Below are positions 1 to 14,085 of a DNA stretch of 64,000 nt, piece by piece. Positions within the stretch are counted from its first letter, which is position 1. Every line of letters starts with the position of its first letter. The DNA is from Climacteris rufus (lineage: Eukaryota > Chordata > Aves > Passeriformes > Climacteridae). The notes under the pieces are model-generated. The model was given only the letters and a program-made list of their open reading frames with translations, made no database searches and was not told the origin of the DNA. The position numbers were made by a program, and so were the translations under genes. The stretch lies in NCBI GenBank assembly GCA_013398175.1, contig VZRZ01000509.1, positions 2,083,133 through 2,147,132 on the forward strand, written 5' to 3'.

Positions 1-3000
1 TTTCAAACATTATTTTCTCTAATTTTTTTTCCAAACCTTTACTTGTACAGTTTCTTCTTTGTATAGTATCCTGCATATTCTCTTGCTTAGACTTTCTTAT
101 TATATCTGGAGTGTAAGTATTCATGACTTCTCATTTGTGACTTCATTCCTGCTTGCTTTTCTTCTATTGATAGAGTTTTTGATTATCCTTGCATTTCCTT
201 GTTTTATCACAGGGTCTGTCAACAGCAGTATTTACTACTTTTGCTGACTCCTTTGTATTCTAGAGTGCTTATAATAAAATCTTACAGTCAGCATCTGCAG
301 ATTTTCCACCTGCTTTCATGAGAGTTTTCTCCATTTTTGCAGTTTAATTGTATCACATATTGCCAGTCCCAGGTTCTTCTCACCACCCTTGACATACACT
401 TTGAGCCCCTCTCTTTTTCTGCCATCCCTTTTCATACAAATCATTCCAACTGATTTTGTTTCTGAAGGTCATGCCCAAAGGATAAAAGAATTTGACAAGT
501 ACTATATATTTCCCCATTTTCTATCCTTGAAAATATAAGCTTCTTCCTTATGCCCCTGCTTTCCCCTGCACCAGTTAATTTCCCTTATGCCTTGTTTTTC
601 CTTCTTTCTGACCTTCTGCTCACAACACAGCCTGCCATCTTAAGTAACCTCACTGTCATGGGAACTAATGCTTAAAAGAGGAGAACCAGAGGACACTTTT
701 GCCAGAGGGTTGGTGGGCCTCTGTATTTGTGCTCAGGTTAGGAGGAGTGTTTGCTGTGTTAGACACGTTTCTCTGTGTCTCCCCCCTTGACATTTTCTGT
801 ACTTGGCCTTTGCTTTCCCCTCCACTACTCCTTGCTTCGGTCTTGTTTTTCCTACATGGTTCATTCCTTTTTACACTCTCTTTTCCATTTCCCACTACTC
901 ACCAACACCATTTTTTCCCTCTTCAGCTTTGCTAGTGTTCTCTACTTCCCCCTCTTCCCTACTGTTTCCACAGCCAGTTGCATTCCTCACCACTGATGTA
1001 GTACTGTAGTCCCTGTATCCTTTTCATGTGATCTGGCATCTTTCTCCAAGGTCTTGTATGTCCTGACTTCTGATTCCAGCTCTACCATTCCTCCTGCTCA
1101 CAGTGTTGCTGAGCAAAGCAGCTGGTAAGCTGCCACCTCTGTCCCTTTCCTCCTGATGGCTGCCATGCTGATTTCCTTCTCCCTGGGTTGGTTCTCCTGA
1201 CTGGCTTTTCCTTCACCTTCTTTCTACCTCTTCTCTTTCTGGAGTGAGTTTCATGTCCACTGCCCCAGAAGAAGTCAGCCTTCTCCTCAGAGACTGAATT
1301 AAGTAGAGACAAGTGACGGAAAGTTTTCTCCTTTGTTTTGGTGCCAGAGCTGTCTCTGACCTGCAACATTTAACAGCTCTATAGGTCTTAGTATGCTCAA
1401 ATGATTAGTATGCTTAGTATAGCTCTATAGTATGCTCAAATAACTTTTTTTTTTCCCCAAGGGAAAATGAAGCATTAGGTGGCAATTTGATGATAAAAAA
1501 TTGCTTAGCCTGGTTTTTTTTTCCTTTGCTAACCTGTGCAGAAGTGCAAAAGATCTCACAATACTGTGCAGCTTGTGTTAAAAAATTGCGTTTATTTCCA
1601 TCACCATTGAACTTTAATGTAGTGGAAATGGGAGAGAAATTATTTACAGACACTGATGGCTTTTTGAATGATCATTACTTCAATGCAGGTTGAGGACAGG
1701 GGAAGAATCTTTGTCACTCTTGTTCTGTAAAGAGCTCCAAGATTACGAGCAGTCACATAAGCAAATTCAAAGTCACTAGAATGACTTTCAAGTGAGTTTC
1801 TAAAGTCAAGACCTGAGAGCAAACCGGGCTTAGTCAACCACATAAATCCCTGGTGTGTTCAGATGTTGAGTGTCTTTGTGCTGTCCTGATCTCTTTCCTC
1901 AGAAAGGAAAGTGAATAGTAGCACTAGTAAAGGTAAAGAGAAGGGGAATCAAAAAAGTTGATGGTAGAAAACTATTTCTGTATGAACAGAGACAGACTGG
2001 GAATTTGTGGGTTGGAATGGAGGGAAGCTGAAGGAAGATGTGGGAGGTCTAAAATAGCAGACTTAGATGGCAAAATTAATTAGGGAATTGTTATTCAGTG
2101 TTTATCAGAACAGAACTATGGCAACGGAAGGAAGATAGTCAATCTCTGGTTCTCAAATCCCTGATCTGGTGCGTTGCTGGAAGCTGACTGCTCATATCAC
2201 AAAAGGCTTGTACTGTCTGCGTGCTGTTTGACCTGTTCTTTGCCTTGGTGTTTGCCTCAGCTATATCAGGGGCAGAATAGTAAGCAGAATTGAAATGAAT
2301 CTTGAGTCTGAATCAAGTACAGCAGCTCTTACTACTTTGACTAGGGACGCATATGTATTTTATGTATTTATCTCAGTGCTGTTCTTGTAAATGGCTAAAT
2401 GGTTTATGTGAATAATCAGTTGTTTAGACAATGAGAACAAACATACAGGAGACCTGCTGTATGCTTAGTAGTGGGTCATGGCTTCGTTGTGTAAGAGATT
2501 TACCTGACTTCTGAGAGACGTACTTCCTTTTTCTTCAGGCAGTCCAAAGTTGTTTTTTTAGAGGGAAGATGCACGTAAATGAATGCTGTAATTTTGGCTG
2601 GGATTAGAAAAATGTTATTTGCTGCCACTAATTGCTTGCTTAATGAGATACTGGAAGAGTTCTGTTGCAGGTCTTGAGAGATTTCCAATTACTTATTTCT
2701 GCATAACATCTGGGCCAGCGCCTGCACACAGTTCTCAGGAACAAAGTCTAATGTGAGTGTTTGTGGTGTGTTGTTTTCAGGGCCGTGTGGCTTTTTCTGC
2801 TGTGGGCAGGAAGTCAGTTCACTACCCATTTGCTTGCAGTAAAAGTTACTTTAGAGGAAGGTTATATTCAGTGGGAGATAAATGCATAATGCCACATGCT
2901 TAACCTCTTATGTTGGTAAATATTAGCCAGTTACTAGTTTCTTCATCTAATAACAACCTACTGTTGTTTCCCAAGCTGTCTTACAAAATGGATGTTGTTC

Positions 3001-4373
3001 TGAGTCTTTATGGGTTGCTGTAAGAGCATATTTACCACACCTTGTTCATATTTTTATCTCTTTGCTCACCAAATTTTGTAACTTGCCTTAATCCACCTTT
3101 TGAGCCTTCCTGAACTCTTTTAGTCCTTATTGAGGGAAATACTGATTTTGCTGCATTTATTGACACATTAAAGAATTATTCATATTTAATAGAAGAATGA
3201 GGAAACAGCAGCCTTTAGATTACAAACTAACTGTTTTTATCCAGTCGCAGTCTGATCCTGAGAGTATGAGAGGAATCTTGTGGTAGGCATTTAATTACTT
3301 GGGAGACTGCCAATGAACATCTTGTTTTAGCTTGCTTCACACATTAGATTTGTCTAACATGTGGCTAAAGATTGCAAAAAATTGGGGTGAAAAGTAGAAA
3401 CCTGTGAACAAAATCAGAACAAATTTAATGGGTAATTGTGTTAACGAACACTACGAGCATTCTAGTGTGGTGCTTTCAGAGTGAAATGCTGAATTTGTTG
3501 TGAATAACTGTCAACAGACTACAGAAATAATTCTTGAGTGAAAACTCTGAAAGAGTAATATTTCTAAATTAATCTTATCTGGAAACAGTATACGAGAAAC
3601 CTGATTTTAAAACTCTGTGCAAAACTTTTGCTATTTTAAACAAACCCAAGTTAATAAAAGGAAGTTAAAAACCGAAAATAATACGTTCTCTCTTCCCATC
3701 TGCAGGGAGAGGGAGACTTTCTCATTTGGAGCTTGGTATTAGACTCGATTTACACTTGCAACTGTAGGCTTGGTTTTAAGCAGAGGTTAAGACATCTAAG
3801 ACATTAAAGCACATTCAGTTGAAGTACATCAGAGTTTAATGGATGCTGTCATTCAGAACTAAAGCAGCTTTAACTTGATTCCCATAAGGAGGAGAGGTTT
3901 AATATGCTTAAAATGTTTTGAATTCATACCTCTGATTTGATTTAATTTTCTGTTTAAAGAAGACTAACTATAAATTATGTATCTAAGTGCCTGCATCCCA
4001 GTTTGGAGTAAATAGAATGAGTACATAAGAAACATAATCATTAGGGATTATTTTCCTTTTTTCTCTTTTCCAACTTCAACTGTATGAAAGTAATATGTTC
4101 TTTTAATGCTTAAATGCTAAAATACATACAATTTATGTCACACAGTAGTGTAACTGAAAACTTAATGTGAACCACACGATTGTGTTATTCCTGCATGAAA
4201 AATCTGCTGTTTTTGTGATTCAGCTTTATTGAAACAGTGTATAATAGACTTGTATCCTGGCTGGAGGTTGCTGTTGTGTTGATGGATCATCCTTCTTATT
4301 TGGTCCAGATTGGGATTTTATTTTCTTTGAGTTTCTCAGAGCATGGACTTTATGCTGGCTTTAGGCTGACAGG

Positions 4374-5045
4374 TGTCCTGATTCTGGCCATGACAGAGTT
4401 AATTTTTGCAGAAGCCAGGAGGGACACGGCTAGGGCTTGGCCCACCTCATGCTGTTTTCCTGGAAAGGGGGAAGCGGTGGTGGGAATTTGCATGTGAATC
4501 ATTCACCTCTCTTGTACACTTTCGTTATTAATATTGTTGCTGTGACTGTTCCGTTTCTTATCTCATTGCTGTTTCCAGTAAATTGTTCTTATCTCAAGCT
4601 GTGATCTGCCACACTTGGACACGAAAGAACCACGCAGACCCCTGCCAGAGAGAGAAGCCAAAAAAAGGGGCCGAGAGACCCCGGACTTTATTTATATATC
4701 TTCTTAGAAACCACCGTGGATTGGAGGGAGAAATTGCCACCCCTCAATCACACTGGTCAAAGGAAAAATCCATCAAACATCTCCACCCAGGAGAAAGGAA
4801 TGCAAACAATAGGACACAGTTAGAAAAACATGGCTATTTTTGCAGAAAGTGCATGAGAAACTGTTACAGAAGAATGAAAACATCGAAGAACTGCAAAACT
4901 CAGGGCAACAGTGATCCTTGCTTTTTGTGCCTCCAGTTCTCCTCTCCAGCCCACCAGAGGGGATTGGGAGGAGGAAGGAGTGAGAAAGTGACATGTGGTT
5001 TTGGTGGGAACACTGAATTGGGAAATATAATTCCTAAGCCAGCAC
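4374..5045 (+). mobile_element. Avian ERV solo LTR, sense, interrupted by a second LTR
   Basis: The block begins TGTCCTGATTCTGGCC followed by GACAGAGTTAATTTTT, which I recognise as the start of a common avian ERV LTR. It continues through the family's TTCC..TTCTTATCTCATTGC and TTTCCAGTAAATTG segments up to 4606. It resumes at 4911 with the U5-like TTTTGTGCCTCCAGTTCTCC and the purine-rich GGGAGGAGGAAGGAGTGAG tract. The right end is degraded. A candidate 5-bp target duplication ACAGG occurs at 4369-4373 and 5046-5050, but the right boundary does not end in a clean CA. No internal gag, pol or env sequence is seen, so it is a solo LTR or fragment. Family naming is from memory of avian repeats. 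Confidence 0.82.
4607..4910 (-). mobile_element. Nested solo LTR (304 bp) with 6-bp target duplication
   Basis: A 304-bp insert starts TGCCACACTTGG and ends GGGCAACA, giving TG...CA ends. It is flanked by exact GTGATC repeats at 4601-4606 and 4911-4916. Removing it and one GTGATC restores the surrounding LTR. On the minus strand it shows TATATAA (4692-4698) overlapping an AATAAA (4687-4692) and a pyrimidine-rich U5-like end, so it lies antisense to CDK19. A 6-bp duplication suggests a beta- or alpha-retrovirus-like (ERVK-type) element. No coding remnant is present. An open frame that runs through it is accidental. Confidence 0.88.
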
Positions 5046-8000
5046 ACAGGATAACTGATACGTGATTTAGTATACAACTCCCAGATACAAAGTTGAGCTA
5101 AGTTAGTTATTCTTTTTCAAACAGTTTCTGAATCACAGAAGAGCGTTGGATTGTATTAGCAGTATTAATTGTATTAAGAGTGCCTCCTTAATATGCTATT
5201 GGAAATGATAAATTATTGTTGAACTGTTGCCTCATTGTAATACTTTATATTCCTGTGTATTTTTGTATCAGATAAATAATTGTCTGCAAGTTGAGAACTT
5301 GGATGTGACAGTACTCATTGGCAGCATACCTGACCTTCATTAATACACCAAGTCCTTCACAAAGCAGGGGCAGATTTAAGTTCTGAAGTTGCATTGTGAC
5401 ATGCAGCATGCACACTTGAGAAGCTGCATTTCTTGTCTCTTTGCAGGACTGGGATACCTTCCTTTAGGCTGTAGGGAGCCACCTCTGTTTATGTGGAATA
5501 CTGTCCTGCGATGCTCGAGCTGTGTTTTTCCAGGCACTGTGCTCCTCGCGTTCAGCCGGTGAGAGCAGTGGAGAGGACTGAAGCCACATTTGCCACTTGA
5601 TGGGAGCACTTTGGTTGGTGAGAGGAGGTACTGGCAGTCTCCCAACCAATCTATCAGAGAGCCAAATCTGTTACACATCAGCTGAGAGAATGCCTCGCCC
5701 ATTGAATTTTATAGGTGGTTTTGGCAGAGACTTTGGATTGTGGGTATAGGTGTTGGAGCAGCTCAGCATTGTCGCACTTGATGCTCTCTGGGTCTATATA
5801 GAAGCAAATGTGGGAAATTTTCTTGCCATGGGATAGAGAACTTGAGGATCAGAAGGAGAGGCACAGAGTTGCACTTTTCTCTGAGCCCAACAGCCATATT
5901 TACCAAGTTGGGAGGATGGTCATTGTTGCTATTCAGATACAAGAAGTTGTTGGCTGAAAGTTTTTTCAAGATCTAGATTTTTTTTTAATGCTAACTTCAA
6001 ATAACTTGTTTCACAATTTGTGTTGTGTAGTTTGTACTGTATAAACTGTGGAAAGTGGCAGATTAGCACAAAAATGAAAAATTGTTTTAACAATAAGAAC
6101 AATCAAAAAGTCAGTTAAGTAGAGGAGATAAGTAAACTTAAGGGAAAACTAAGTAAACTAAGGGGAAAAATGGACTGTAAAAATATTATCTTTTCAGGAT
6201 AATATTGCAATCCCTGCCTAATATTTTGCGTAGGTTAGAAATTTATTACCTCTTGAGAGATGCATCACTTTGATGGCATTAATTATGTTGAGGTTGAAAA
6301 AACATGCTTTTTGGCCATTCTTTGCTAAAACATTGTTTCTCTTACTCTGGTTTGTATGACATTTATCTTTCTGAAGTCTTCTTGAGAGGAAAATCTACTT
6401 TGAAAAATGAATGATCAGAATTATGTCTGGTCATCTTATTTGCCCTTTGGCAAGAGCTTTAGAAAACCTCAGTTGCCATCACTGTTTGTTCACTGCGAGA
6501 TGCAGTGCTAGAGCAAGGTGATAGCTGCTTGCTAGGAATTCAGAAAAGTGTGGAAATGTTAGAATAAAACCTGCAAGAGTTGCAGTTTAAAACCCCAGAG
6601 TGAATGTGTAGGTTTGTGAAATTGTGATGCTACTTATGAATTTTAAACAGGTATTAGCGAAGTGGTGTGTTGTGTCCCCTCTGCCCCATTGTGAAGTTTT
6701 GATATAGCTTCAGGTTTAAGAGTCTTTGTTAGCTTGATGGGAAATCTCTATGTCTTCTCAGTAACAGAGGAAATTTCTAGTCAATCTAGAAGCAAATTCC
6801 AAGTATCTTAAAATCTTCGGAAATGACAAACATTCCCTATTGCTTTTTAGCAAGTTACTTTCTACAGATGTTTTCAATTTAGTTGTTGGTGTTATCTGAG
6901 TGGATGAATGTTCTTTTATTTTATTGTAGGCCAAATAAGGAGAAAAATCTCTGTTGAGAGAGACAGAGCTTTAACTTACCTCTACCTTTCAGTTGAAAGG
7001 AAAATGTCTATTGCTAAATTTCTGCCAGACTCATCAACTACAGAGCCACCTTTAACAGATGAGAGAGCATAGAATTCAATTGTCCTAGAGGAAATGAGAT
7101 TTCCTTTAGGAAGATGCACAAATTCGGTAATAATTCAGATGTATTTTGTAGAAAGGTTTGAAAATAAATTATAAATTTAATATGCGCACTGGAGTGAAGT
7201 CAATATTGTGCGACCTTAATGTTAGCATTTCCATATGTATTTGTGTTAAAAATGAAGAGATTTCTTGTTTTGGAAGTGATTTTACAATAGTCCTCTATTA
7301 AGAAGTCTGTGCTATGGTATATGATACTGGTAACTAAAAAATGGAAAAATTCTTATACTTGTATTTCTGCTCATGTGCTTCAAGAAAAATGCTAAAGATA
7401 ATTTTTAATTTTTTTTTTTTTTTGCTGGGAATCTCAAGATTTTAAATGTTTCTATTCCGTTATTTTAGTTAAGATGTAATACTTATGAAAAGTCTTTTCC
7501 AAGCTTTTGTTTCAGAATAATAATGTTATTTAGCAATGCCAGACCATTTTCAGCTCCTGAAATGAAAATATTTATAGAATAAATACTTTTTTAATCGTTC
7601 TCATAGGAGGGAGGGTGAGGCACACTTTTGTCTTCTTCCTGTCCTGACATTTGGCAGTTTACTGGCTAGATTTTGTTCAGTCATCTTTCTTCTTTTTATT
7701 TTTTGTAACATACTTGATCTTTCTCTTCTGGGAGTTTTGAGTCCTCACAGTTTGGGGGCTGTGTGCTTTAAAGAGATGGAAGTGTGAAGAAAGAAGTTTG
7801 AAGAATGTGTAGAGCATACGTGGAGGGATGTTTCAGTATGAAGGACTACTTGGGATCAAACTGGTGAAAATTGGATGCACATATAGGAGAATTAGAGGGA
7901 ATAAGAGGGTCTGCATGGAGTCTGTTTTAAAATATTTTACCTTGTTAATTTGATGTGTGCCATGTAAACTCAGGCAGCAATTGTAGCAGTTTGTGTAAGA

Positions 8001-8195
8001 ATGGCACCTGTTAATTTTTGGCATTTCACTCTATCTCCCCTTCTTGGTTTTGCATGTTTTTTTTAGGCTGTCCAAGGACAGGCCTTACCAGAGCAGTATA
8101 CACAGAATATGTCCTTTTGGAAGCAGAGCTTAAGCTGGTGCTTAAACTTTTACCTTTTTTCTTAGGTTCTTTGGAGAGTTTCTTTTTTAATTTTT

Positions 8196-8219
8196 ATGTG
8201 TGTGTGTGTGTGTGTGTAT
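8196..8219. repeat. (TG)n microsatellite
   Basis: About eleven uninterrupted TG dinucleotides in intronic sequence. They generate a Val/Cys repeat in one open frame and a His/Thr repeat on the other strand; neither is a gene. Confidence 0.95.
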
Positions 8220-11200
8220 GTTTATCTATCTGTGTCCGTTTTAATGTTACCTGCATCTTTTTGAGACCTCTTATGTAAGTGCCAGCCATGGAGAACTTAA
8301 AGCTGGAAACAAACCCTCCATACCTGCTCCGTTTTGAAGGTATTACTGTAAAGACATTTGGTACTTCAGTTATGAAATAACTCTGTAATTGTAATTTCTC
8401 CAACCAGAAAAGGGAATCCAAACTGGAAAATCCCAAACTCAAAAATCAGCTGGATCACTAAACAAAGCTGAAATTTGAGTAGTTTTCTAATGTGGTACTC
8501 TGAGTCCCCTTCTCTTTTCTTGATAACTTCTCCCCTTATCTTGATAACTTCAAGGTCTGTAGCACACTTAACAAAGGATTATTCTTACACCTTTAGTGAA
8601 ATGAATAGCAGCCTAGTTTGTTTGTTTGGTTGATTGTTTTTGTGAGAGGCCCATATATACCCTCTGAGGGTAAAGCTGCAGCATGAGCTTAATATGATAA
8701 TAGGAAGCAGACCTATTATTCCAGGTCTATGTGGAAAGGATAATATTAATAACACAGAGGAGAGGATCTAGTATTGATTAATAACATCTAAACCAGTTGG
8801 AATTTTAAAAGATCTTCTGAAGAAGTAAAATGATAATCTTTATGTTCCTTTGAAAAGCCTAGCTTCAATTAAAAAACTACTTCAGTGAGCCTAGAGGCTT
8901 TGAATATATCAATCACACAAGAGGTGGCTTTAAAATTCTACACCATGCAATTGCTCTTATGAGCAATCAGCCTCATGCTTTGGTCTTTGGTATGATTTCT
9001 TGTGAGCTACGTTTCTGCCTGTTACAGGTTTGGTTCTAACCTGGAAAATGGTTAAATGCAGTACAGTGTGCATTTCCATCAAAGAAACTGCCAATGCTGT
9101 TCCAGATCAATTTAAGTACATAGATCAAAAGACTGAAGTAAACTGTGTGAAAGGTCTATACACCTCTTAGATGAGATTGGCCTCAGAATAAATTTCTGAA
9201 GATGATTATGGGTTTTGTCATCACTGACACGGAAATACATGTTTGCTGCAAGATTTACCAGTGTCAGTAGTGAGAGCACTATTTGTCTTTCTGTTTTCTC
9301 TAATTTTTCTTAGGTTTCCTTTACAACAAGATGAAAGTGTGTGTCCTCACCTTGCTTTTGTAAGTGGTAGCTAGAAAGCATTATTGATCCTGTGGTGTAA
9401 AAGTATTTCTCTGCAAGATTTATTTCCTTGAGGAATGTCCTCTTTGACTGTTTCTAAATGTGCTGAACGCCCCCATAATTGATCACGTTGTTTATATTAG
9501 TAACATTGTAACTCTTGGAAGTTGTCTTTTTCTTTGGCAGGAAAAAGGAAGAACTTTACACACCTCAAAAGAGCAGCAGATTTCCTAGTTGCTAGTCTAT
9601 TTCACTTAACAGCAACCTGAATCATATGTTGATAGATGATTTGCAGGCTCAATTCAAAGAGTTTAAACCAAATTGCTGTTGATCAGTCCATGATCTTTTC
9701 CATCTGCTGGAGATGATCAGTGAAACCTCACTAAACCCATCTTTAATGAAGGCTTTTATATAAGCACTTACTACATAGGTGTCTATCTAGTGAATCTGGT
9801 GGCTGACTTATATCCAATTCATCAAGTAAATCCAATGTTGATCAAGCTGCAGATGAGAGATACTGTTTTCCCTGCTATTGAGAAGCTCTTCCTGAACCTT
9901 CCTGTTTATGAGATGCCATCTTTAAGGGAATTTTATCTCTTAGTTGTGTCTTTGTATTCTTCAACCATGATTACCGTCTAACGTAACCTTGATGCTCATG
10001 TCTTTGTATTTTAGTGGATATCCATCTTATTTCCTGTCAGTATTTGATCAGCCAGAGTAACTGAGAGAGCCTTTTATTCCCTGTTGAGAGAGAGTTTTTT
10101 TGCTCCTTTGGTTACCCTTTGCCTCTTTCAGGGTGAGTTCATCTTTTGCGTGGGTGTGGAGGGAGAGCTATTTGAGCAAAGAAAAACACACATACTATTT
10201 TAAAAATGTATCACAGAAGCCTTTTATATATTGATATCAATACATCCCATTCTCTCCTATAAATACATCAACTAGGATATCTAATATCAGGTTTACCCTT
10301 TTAATTTTCTTTGTTCTTTTGTGGCAATCCAGTTCTACATTTTTGTCATTTGCACCTGAAGACTTCTCAGTCTATAGTAGAAATTCTTGGTTGGTATGAA
10401 TTCAGATTTTGTGCTGTTAATTTAATCTCATTTCTGTTACTCTTTGTTTACTCAGTCATATTATAAAGTAGCATAAAAGATGATGCATTATTGCATTCCT
10501 TGTCTTCATTGGGAACGCTGCCTTTATTTAATTGGACCATTTCAGTCACACTCACAATTTTGATGCTAAGATGGGTTTTAGTTAAAAACACGATGCTTGT
10601 TCTTTGGTAACTCCCCAAATAGCTAATATATAGAGAACCTTAACTTTGATATGTGCCCCATTGTCAGCTCTCTTTTTAGGTGGTTTCTTGCTAACCTTGA
10701 ACTTACTCCAACTGTCATCTTTCCCATCTGATGAAGTACTTAAAACTATTATAAGGTTGAAATTTGAATACAGATCTGCTTGTGTAGAAAATTAATTATC
10801 AGAAGAAAGTCAGGATAGCTTGATTTTAACACATTTTTCTTTATGTTCATTTTTTCAAAAATTTTTTTGCATGCTTTGCATTCACAGGTCTGCTTGCAAA
10901 TGCCTTGGCTTCTCTCTGTGTCCCTTTTATGTGTATGTGATGTATTTGCTAGTCATCTGCTACCATCTCTGTTTTGTTTGTATCTGACTTGTGCTGATTT
11001 TCACTTTTTTAAACATGAGGCATTTCTATTATCTGTGTGTTCGTTCATTCCACGATCAGTATCATAGCTATTATTAAAACCTGAGGTAAACCATTTCACA
11101 TTTTAATTTTTGTTTTTATGTTTTATGATATCCCACTTTTACTTCCTTATTCTTGTGTACTCTTTTGTGCTCCTTCTCTGGCTGTACAATCTTTACTGTT

Positions 11201-13974
11201 TATTTCCATGCAGAGTCTACCTCAGCATGACTGCTGACACTTTACATTTCCAGTGCTTCATGCTTCTATACCAATGCTGTTGCCAACTTAACTTTCTCTC
11301 AGGCATCAAAGACTTTCCCATCATGACCTCCCCCTTTCTCTTGCTATAAGAGATGTTCACTTGTGAGGGAAGTTCTCAGGGTTCCTCACAGAGAACTTAC
11401 TATTTGTCAGATGACTGAAGAAATTAGTAGCAATTCTGCATATAGTTTATAGCCATTTGGAAGTCCTACAAGCTGTTCCATGCTATTTGAGCTATCCAAA
11501 AGTAGCATTTTAAACTTTAGGCTGTGGCATCAGCTAAGAAAGGTGATAAGCAAAGATGCTTTTACAATTCTTTTTATAATAATGTTACTAATAATAATGA
11601 TCATCATCTGTTTACATGAAAACCATTGTACAGGACAGTCAAAGTTGCACAGATGTTGACAACTCACAATGAAGTCTCTCTCAGTGTCTTTCTATCTAAA
11701 CTGCTTCGTGTGCTGCTACCAAGAAAGAATTATACTGTAACTGAGACACAGGTTTTTATTAGCATTTTACTGCAGGTTGGGTATGATGGGACTTAAGTTT
11801 TAGAGGCATATTAAGGCAAAGTACTATTAAAATACAATGCTGTGTTCATTTAGTAATAAGTTCTAGTAGTTGCAGATCTTTTTTATGTTCAGTTTGTTAT
11901 AATAAACTGTTTTCAATTCCTAGGACAGTATATTATTTTCTTCCTTGTAACTTGAGGCTTGAATTGACCAAGTCCCCAAACTGATTTACTTCTGCAGAAG
12001 ACCTAAGAAAATAGTATTGGTGTTATGTTTCATTTATCTGTCTTGTTTGTTTAAAGTTTTCATGGCAATCTGTGCTCAGGAAACCTGTAGACAATGATTT
12101 GCCACATCCCTGAAGTTGTCCATGTGTCTAGGTATGGTTAAAATGCACATTTGTAGATTGTGTTTATGGTGATGAATGGACATACAACCCTATCACAGAA
12201 GGTGCATGACTTATCTGTTAGATGCACTTGGCATGTATAGGAGGTAAATATTGACAAAATTCTAGTCAAACATAAAAGTTGTTAGTGTAGGCGGTAGATA
12301 GAATCCTGATGCAAGTGGCTTTGCTATGTCCCCATGTTTTCACATTATTGGCTTTCACCTGTCTGTTTTAATGAAAATACAATTTCTGAAGTCCCTCATT
12401 TTTTATTAGCTAAGCCTTAGATTGATACTTGTCTTCAAAACACGTCTCTCAAATTTGCTGTCTTTTTATTTCCACAGTTGTGTTTGGTTCTGCCCTATTT
12501 TCCTTTCTGATCACATCTTTCCAGTGCTTTTAAAATTATTTCGTTCATCTCTTAATGTGCCTTGAATTACATAATTTCAGTCCCTGTGCTCACCCTCTCT
12601 TCTGCTATAGTCTGAGACTATTTTTAAACATAAATCTGACCAACAGTTTGTGTTTGTGGCTCATGCTCATCACTTGTGCCCTACATAATAATTTCTGACC
12701 TCCTCTAGTTGGTGTTGAGCACCATTGCAGGTGCAGCAGAGCTAGAGCAGAGCTCTCATTCCTGATGCAGGGTGTTGGACTCCTAGAGCCAACACTTCCT
12801 TGGTCTGGCTCCTGCTGCTGAAGCACTGCCTGCTGTGCTGCCTGGTCTTGACAGCCAGAATGTAACATAGAAATCTTACAAGAAAACTGGAATAAATTTA
12901 AGCAGCTGTAATATTTTTTAGAAGATTTCTTGTCTTGACAGATATCCATATAGCCAAAGGATGACATAATTTAAAATATTTTTTTTTACTTCCCCTAAAA
13001 TAAATATCTTGAGTCTTTTTCAGTAAGGTGCAAAAAGGGAAGATTCACTTCACTCAAATGTGCCTTGGAACCTAGTCCATTTACCATTTTGCCATTATCA
13101 GTTCATTCTTGACAATGTATATACTAGTGCTGCAGATGCAAGCAATTTCCAGATAAGACAAAAATGATCAATCACTCCTGTTTCTATGTTGTGGAGAGGG
13201 GAAAAAAAGTGATTCCATGGGAATTATATTTTTGGGAGCACCGCTTTCCAACTCCTCCTGAGACTAATTTATTCTGGCAGAAGGATGACTTCAGCAGCAG
13301 TGCCTGCTTTAACGTGCTGTCTACTCAGTGATGAGACCTAGTTTTCTTTCTGACAAGCAGTAGATAAACTTGGCATTATTTCTGGATTACAGGGTAGTAG
13401 TTGAAACAAGCACTAGAAACACCATTTTGGTAAACTTTCCTTTGAAGACATCTATATGTTCTGGAAACAACAACCTATGAACTTGGAGGCAAGTGAGGCA
13501 GGGATCCAAAGCAAAAGAACATGATTGGTAATAAAGTAATTATGTGATGATCAAGAACTATGTTTTCTACACAAAGAACTGAGCCAGCTGCACAAGCTTC
13601 ATTCTGGCATCCTCAAATCCTGATGTACAGCTTTGATAAGAAAACAATATGTTTGTGTGTAATAACATCTTTTAAGATTGATACTGATGGCAAACAGGAT
13701 GAATAGGTGGGTTGGGCAGCTGTGTGCTGGGACAGAGAAAGTAGGGTAGTGATGGGCAGCTGTGCTGGCAGAACAGCAACCCATGCCGTGGGGGCTGTGT
13801 ATATCCTGATTTTGATATTTTGGAAGATAATGTGCTGAATCAGTGGCATCTTTCCTTCTAGGGACTGTTTTAGGATTACTTGTTTGCTGTTTGGCCTGTT
13901 TGGTGGTTTTGTTGCTGTGTTTGCTTTTCTTAACAAGCACAGAAGTAACAAGAGCTTTCTCTGTTTCTCTGCAG

Positions 13975-14085
13975 CTTTTACGAGAGTTGAAGCACCCAAA
14001 CGTGATTGCATTGCAGAAGGTTTTCCTTTCTCACAGTGACAGAAAGGTTTGGCTGCTGTTTGATTATGCTGAGCATGACTTGTGG
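13975..14085 (+). CDS. CDK19: CDK19 coding exon, end of kinase N-lobe and hinge (about residues 69-105)
   Basis: This exon encodes 37 codons in phase 0, from LLRELKHPNV to FDYAEHDLW. CDK19 is the Mediator-associated cyclin-C-dependent kinase of the nuclear CDK8 module (with MED12 and MED13), which regulates RNA polymerase II transcription. The segment covers the region after the alpha-C helix, strands beta-4 and beta-5, and the hinge. By CDK8 numbering it holds the gatekeeper Phe97, Asp98, Ala100 and Trp105. NVIALQ and LSHSDRK match CDK19, whereas CDK8 has NVISLQ and LSHADRK. The acceptor is a pyrimidine-rich tract ending in CTGCAG at 13969-13974 and the donor is GTAAGT at 14086-14091. Length and phases fit the vertebrate CDK8/CDK19 exon. 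An open frame runs through both splice sites, but those flanks have no kinase homology and are intron. Confidence 0.97.

Larger units (their letters stand above)
1..13974 (+). other. CDK19: CDK19 upstream intron (3' part)
   Basis: This is the 3' part of the intron before the LLRELK exon. I could not find the preceding exon (expected to encode KQIEGTGISMSACREIA), so the intron probably starts upstream of the window. The supported content is the nested LTR pair at 4374-5045 and a short TG microsatellite at 8196-8219. Small clusters of base change, such as the pyrimidine-rich stretch at about 360-1330 and the GC-richer blocks at about 5370-5750 and 12650-12860, look like old unassigned repeats. 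The other open frames here are short and unrecognised. Confidence 0.85.

Noticed and set aside
4583..5065. 160-codon open frame on the + strand
   Set aside because: It runs across the junctions of two nested LTRs, so it is a chance frame made by the insertion.
7409..7424. Poly-T run considered as the tail of an antisense retrocopy
   Set aside because: No retrocopied sequence or target duplication is visible next to it. Several similar A or T runs (e.g. 17466, 34590) are also isolated.
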